A DNA stretch of 64,000 nucleotides from JBGPTF01 sp041490445. Its GTDB lineage: Bacteria > Acidobacteriota > Terriglobia > Acidiferrales > UBA7541. The position numbers and the translations under genes were made by a program. The stretch lies in the NCBI GenBank assembly GCA_041490445.1, contig JBGPTF010000012.1, forward strand, positions 1 through 64,000, given 5' to 3'. Position 1 is the stretch's first letter. The number at the start of each line of letters is the position of its first letter. The notes beneath the pieces are model-generated. The model did not search any database. It was not told the origin of the DNA and saw only the letters and a list, made by a program, of their open reading frames with translations. This document shows positions 62,673 through 64,000 of the stretch, piece after piece.

Positions 62673-63854
62673 ATGGCGCGTTTCGAGCGGGTCATCTGGA
62701 TCGTCCTCGACAGCGTCGGCTGCGGCGAATTGCCCGATGCCGCGGATTACGGCGACGTCGGACGCGACACGCTCGGCCACATCGCGCGCTCGCGCCCGCT
62801 ACACCTGCGCAATCTCGTCCGACTTGGCATCGCGAACATTCGACCGCTCGATCACCTGACGCCTCCCGCGCGGCCTGACGGATGCTTCGGCAAGGGCGCC
62901 ACGCGCTCCCCCGGAAAAGATACGACGACGGGTCACTGGGAGATGGCGGGGATCTGGCTCGAGCGGGCGTTCCCGGTTTACAAGCAGGGGTTTCCGCGCG
63001 AGTTGATGGACCGATTCGAAAAGGCCATCGGGCGAAAGACGCTGGGCAACAAGCCCGCCTCAGGGACGGAGATACTTGGAGAGCTGGGCGCGGAACACCT
63101 GCGCACGGGATTTCCGATCGTGTACACGTCGGGCGACAGCGTTTTTCAAATTGCGACGCATGAGGACGTGATCCCCGTGCCGGAGTTGTACCGCATGTGT
63201 GAGATCGCGCGAAAAATGCTGGATGGGCCGCACCGCGTGGGCCGCGTGATTGCGCGGCCGTTCGTGGGGACGCCGGGAAAATTCCGGCGCACGGAGCGGC
63301 GGCACGATTATGCCGTCGAGCCGCCGAAGCCGATGCTGCTCGACGTGCTTGCGGAGCGCGGCGTCCCTGTGTTCGGAATCGGCAAGATTCACGACATCTA
63401 TAACGGCCGCGGAGTCGAGCGATACGTGACGACGAAGAACAACGCGGACGGAATGGAGAAACTCACGGCGACGCTGGGGCAGCAGCCAAGCGGACTGATC
63501 TTTGCCAACTTGGTGGATTTCGACATGCTCTACGGCCATCGGAAGGACGTGGAAGGCTTCGCGCACTCGCTCGAAGAGTTTGACGCGCTGCTGGGGCCGC
63601 TGCTCGGCCGACTCGCCGAGCGCGATCTGCTGCTCATCACCGCGGACCACGGCTGCGACCCCGATCCCGTTGCACCCACCACCGATCACTCCCGCGAGTA
63701 CGTGCCGATCCTCGCGTTTGGCCGCGGCGCGCAGCGTGGCGTGGATTTGGGCGTGCGGCAAACGCTCGCGGACATGGGTCAGACGGTCGCAGAGAATTTC
63801 GGCGGCGCAATTCCTCACGGCAGGAGTTTTCTTTCACAGATTCTGGCGAGCTAG
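62673..63854 (+). CDS. deoB: Phosphopentomutase
   Basis: 393 residues, ATG preceded by GGAGGG. Converts ribose/deoxyribose-1-phosphate to the 5-phosphates. The metal-binding motif WIVLDSVGCGELPDA, the catalytic Thr in GKDTTTGHWEMAG, FVGTPGKFRRT, FANLVDFDMLYGHRKDVEG and LITADHGCDPD are family motifs. Together with deoC and hpt it points to nucleoside catabolism. Confidence 0.95.
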   Translation: MARFERVIWIVLDSVGCGELPDAADYGDVGRDTLGHIARSRPLHLRNLVRLGIANIRPLDHLTPPARPDGCFGKGATRSPGKDTTTGHWEMAGIWLERAFPVYKQGFPRELMDRFEKAIGRKTLGNKPASGTEILGELGAEHLRTGFPIVYTSGDSVFQIATHEDVIPVPELYRMCEIARKMLDGPHRVGRVIARPFVGTPGKFRRTERRHDYAVEPPKPMLLDVLAERGVPVFGIGKIHDIYNGRGVERYVTTKNNADGMEKLTATLGQQPSGLIFANLVDFDMLYGHRKDVEGFAHSLEEFDALLGPLLGRLAERDLLLITADHGCDPDPVAPTTDHSREYVPILAFGRGAQRGVDLGVRQTLADMGQTVAENFGGAIPHGRSFLSQILAS

Positions 63855-64000
63855 AAATATCTTCTCTCGAGGCCGCTCTGGGGATGGCGGCTCACCCCTT
63901 GGCGGCGATTCCTTCGTGAAGACTTCAGGGCGGTTGCTAACAGCGAACCGTGCGGGGAAAGCGTGGCGAGTTACTGGGCCGCGGAAGAGTCGCGATGGGC
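63855..64000. other. Window end, no gene seen
   Basis: 146 bp after deoB. No start, RNA or repeat identified. Confidence 0.4.

Noticed and set aside
1..64000. CRISPR array, rRNA or tRNA genes
   Set aside because: No regular direct-repeat/spacer pattern and no tRNA-like cloverleaf or TTC-GAATCC arm in the gaps I read; a tRNAscan or Infernal run would settle it.

Overview
The window is GC-rich bacterial chromosome. It most resembles Acidobacteriota: it has a relic of the acidobacterial MacB-like permease family, many multi-CXXCH cytochromes, an rfaE2-mfd-PPIase-dusB block, and many genes joined by 4-bp ATGA stop/start overlaps. The taxon is an inference from gene content; there is no rRNA, tRNA or CRISPR array in the window.

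Positions 1-12557 are an electron-transfer locus between mobile-element debris. The left edge holds a partial IS481-like transposase, an IS256-type fragment and a broken ABC permease start. Next, all on the minus strand (transcribed from 10921 down to 930), come a 23-heme and a 28-heme secreted cytochrome, an outer-membrane beta-barrel, a secreted protein, a bis-heme membrane cytochrome b, an Fe-S/flavin oxidoreductase and a lipoprotein. Together they look like a conduit from the cytoplasmic membrane to the cell surface. An IS481-like element with intact ends but a nonsense-mutated transposase lies just upstream.

Positions 12749-37053 are mostly housekeeping: adenosine-specific kinase family protein, SDR, acetyl-CoA synthetase, geranylgeranyl-reductase-like enzyme with a FlK-like thioesterase, rfaE2-mfd-PPIase-YhaM-BlaI-dusB, rsmI, FmdB, galU, an eIF2B-like protein, tsaD, hpt, rpiB and deoC. 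RpiB and DeoC both carry N-terminal extensions of the kind I associate with bacterial microcompartment enzymes.

Positions 37111-40744 are an accessory island: a TIR-domain protein, a hairpin-rich non-coding stretch, and four translationally coupled small genes including a nuclease-toxin-like protein and a CPCC-family protein, followed by an IS1595 remnant. Positions 40963-48051 return to core and signalling genes (GAF-GAF-PP2C phosphatase, lysA, PLD, hydrolase, nadK, tlyA).

Positions 48237-52752 are a second accessory region: repeats, a truncated frameshifted copy of tlyA, membrane proteins of unknown role, and an XRE regulator coupled to a membrane-anchored Ser/Thr kinase behind an operator-like palindrome and a probably leaderless promoter. 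Positions 53022-63854 hold envelope-stress-type small proteins, uvrC, a TPR protein, a uvrA-led operon with TPR, secreted and SprT-like proteins, and deoB.
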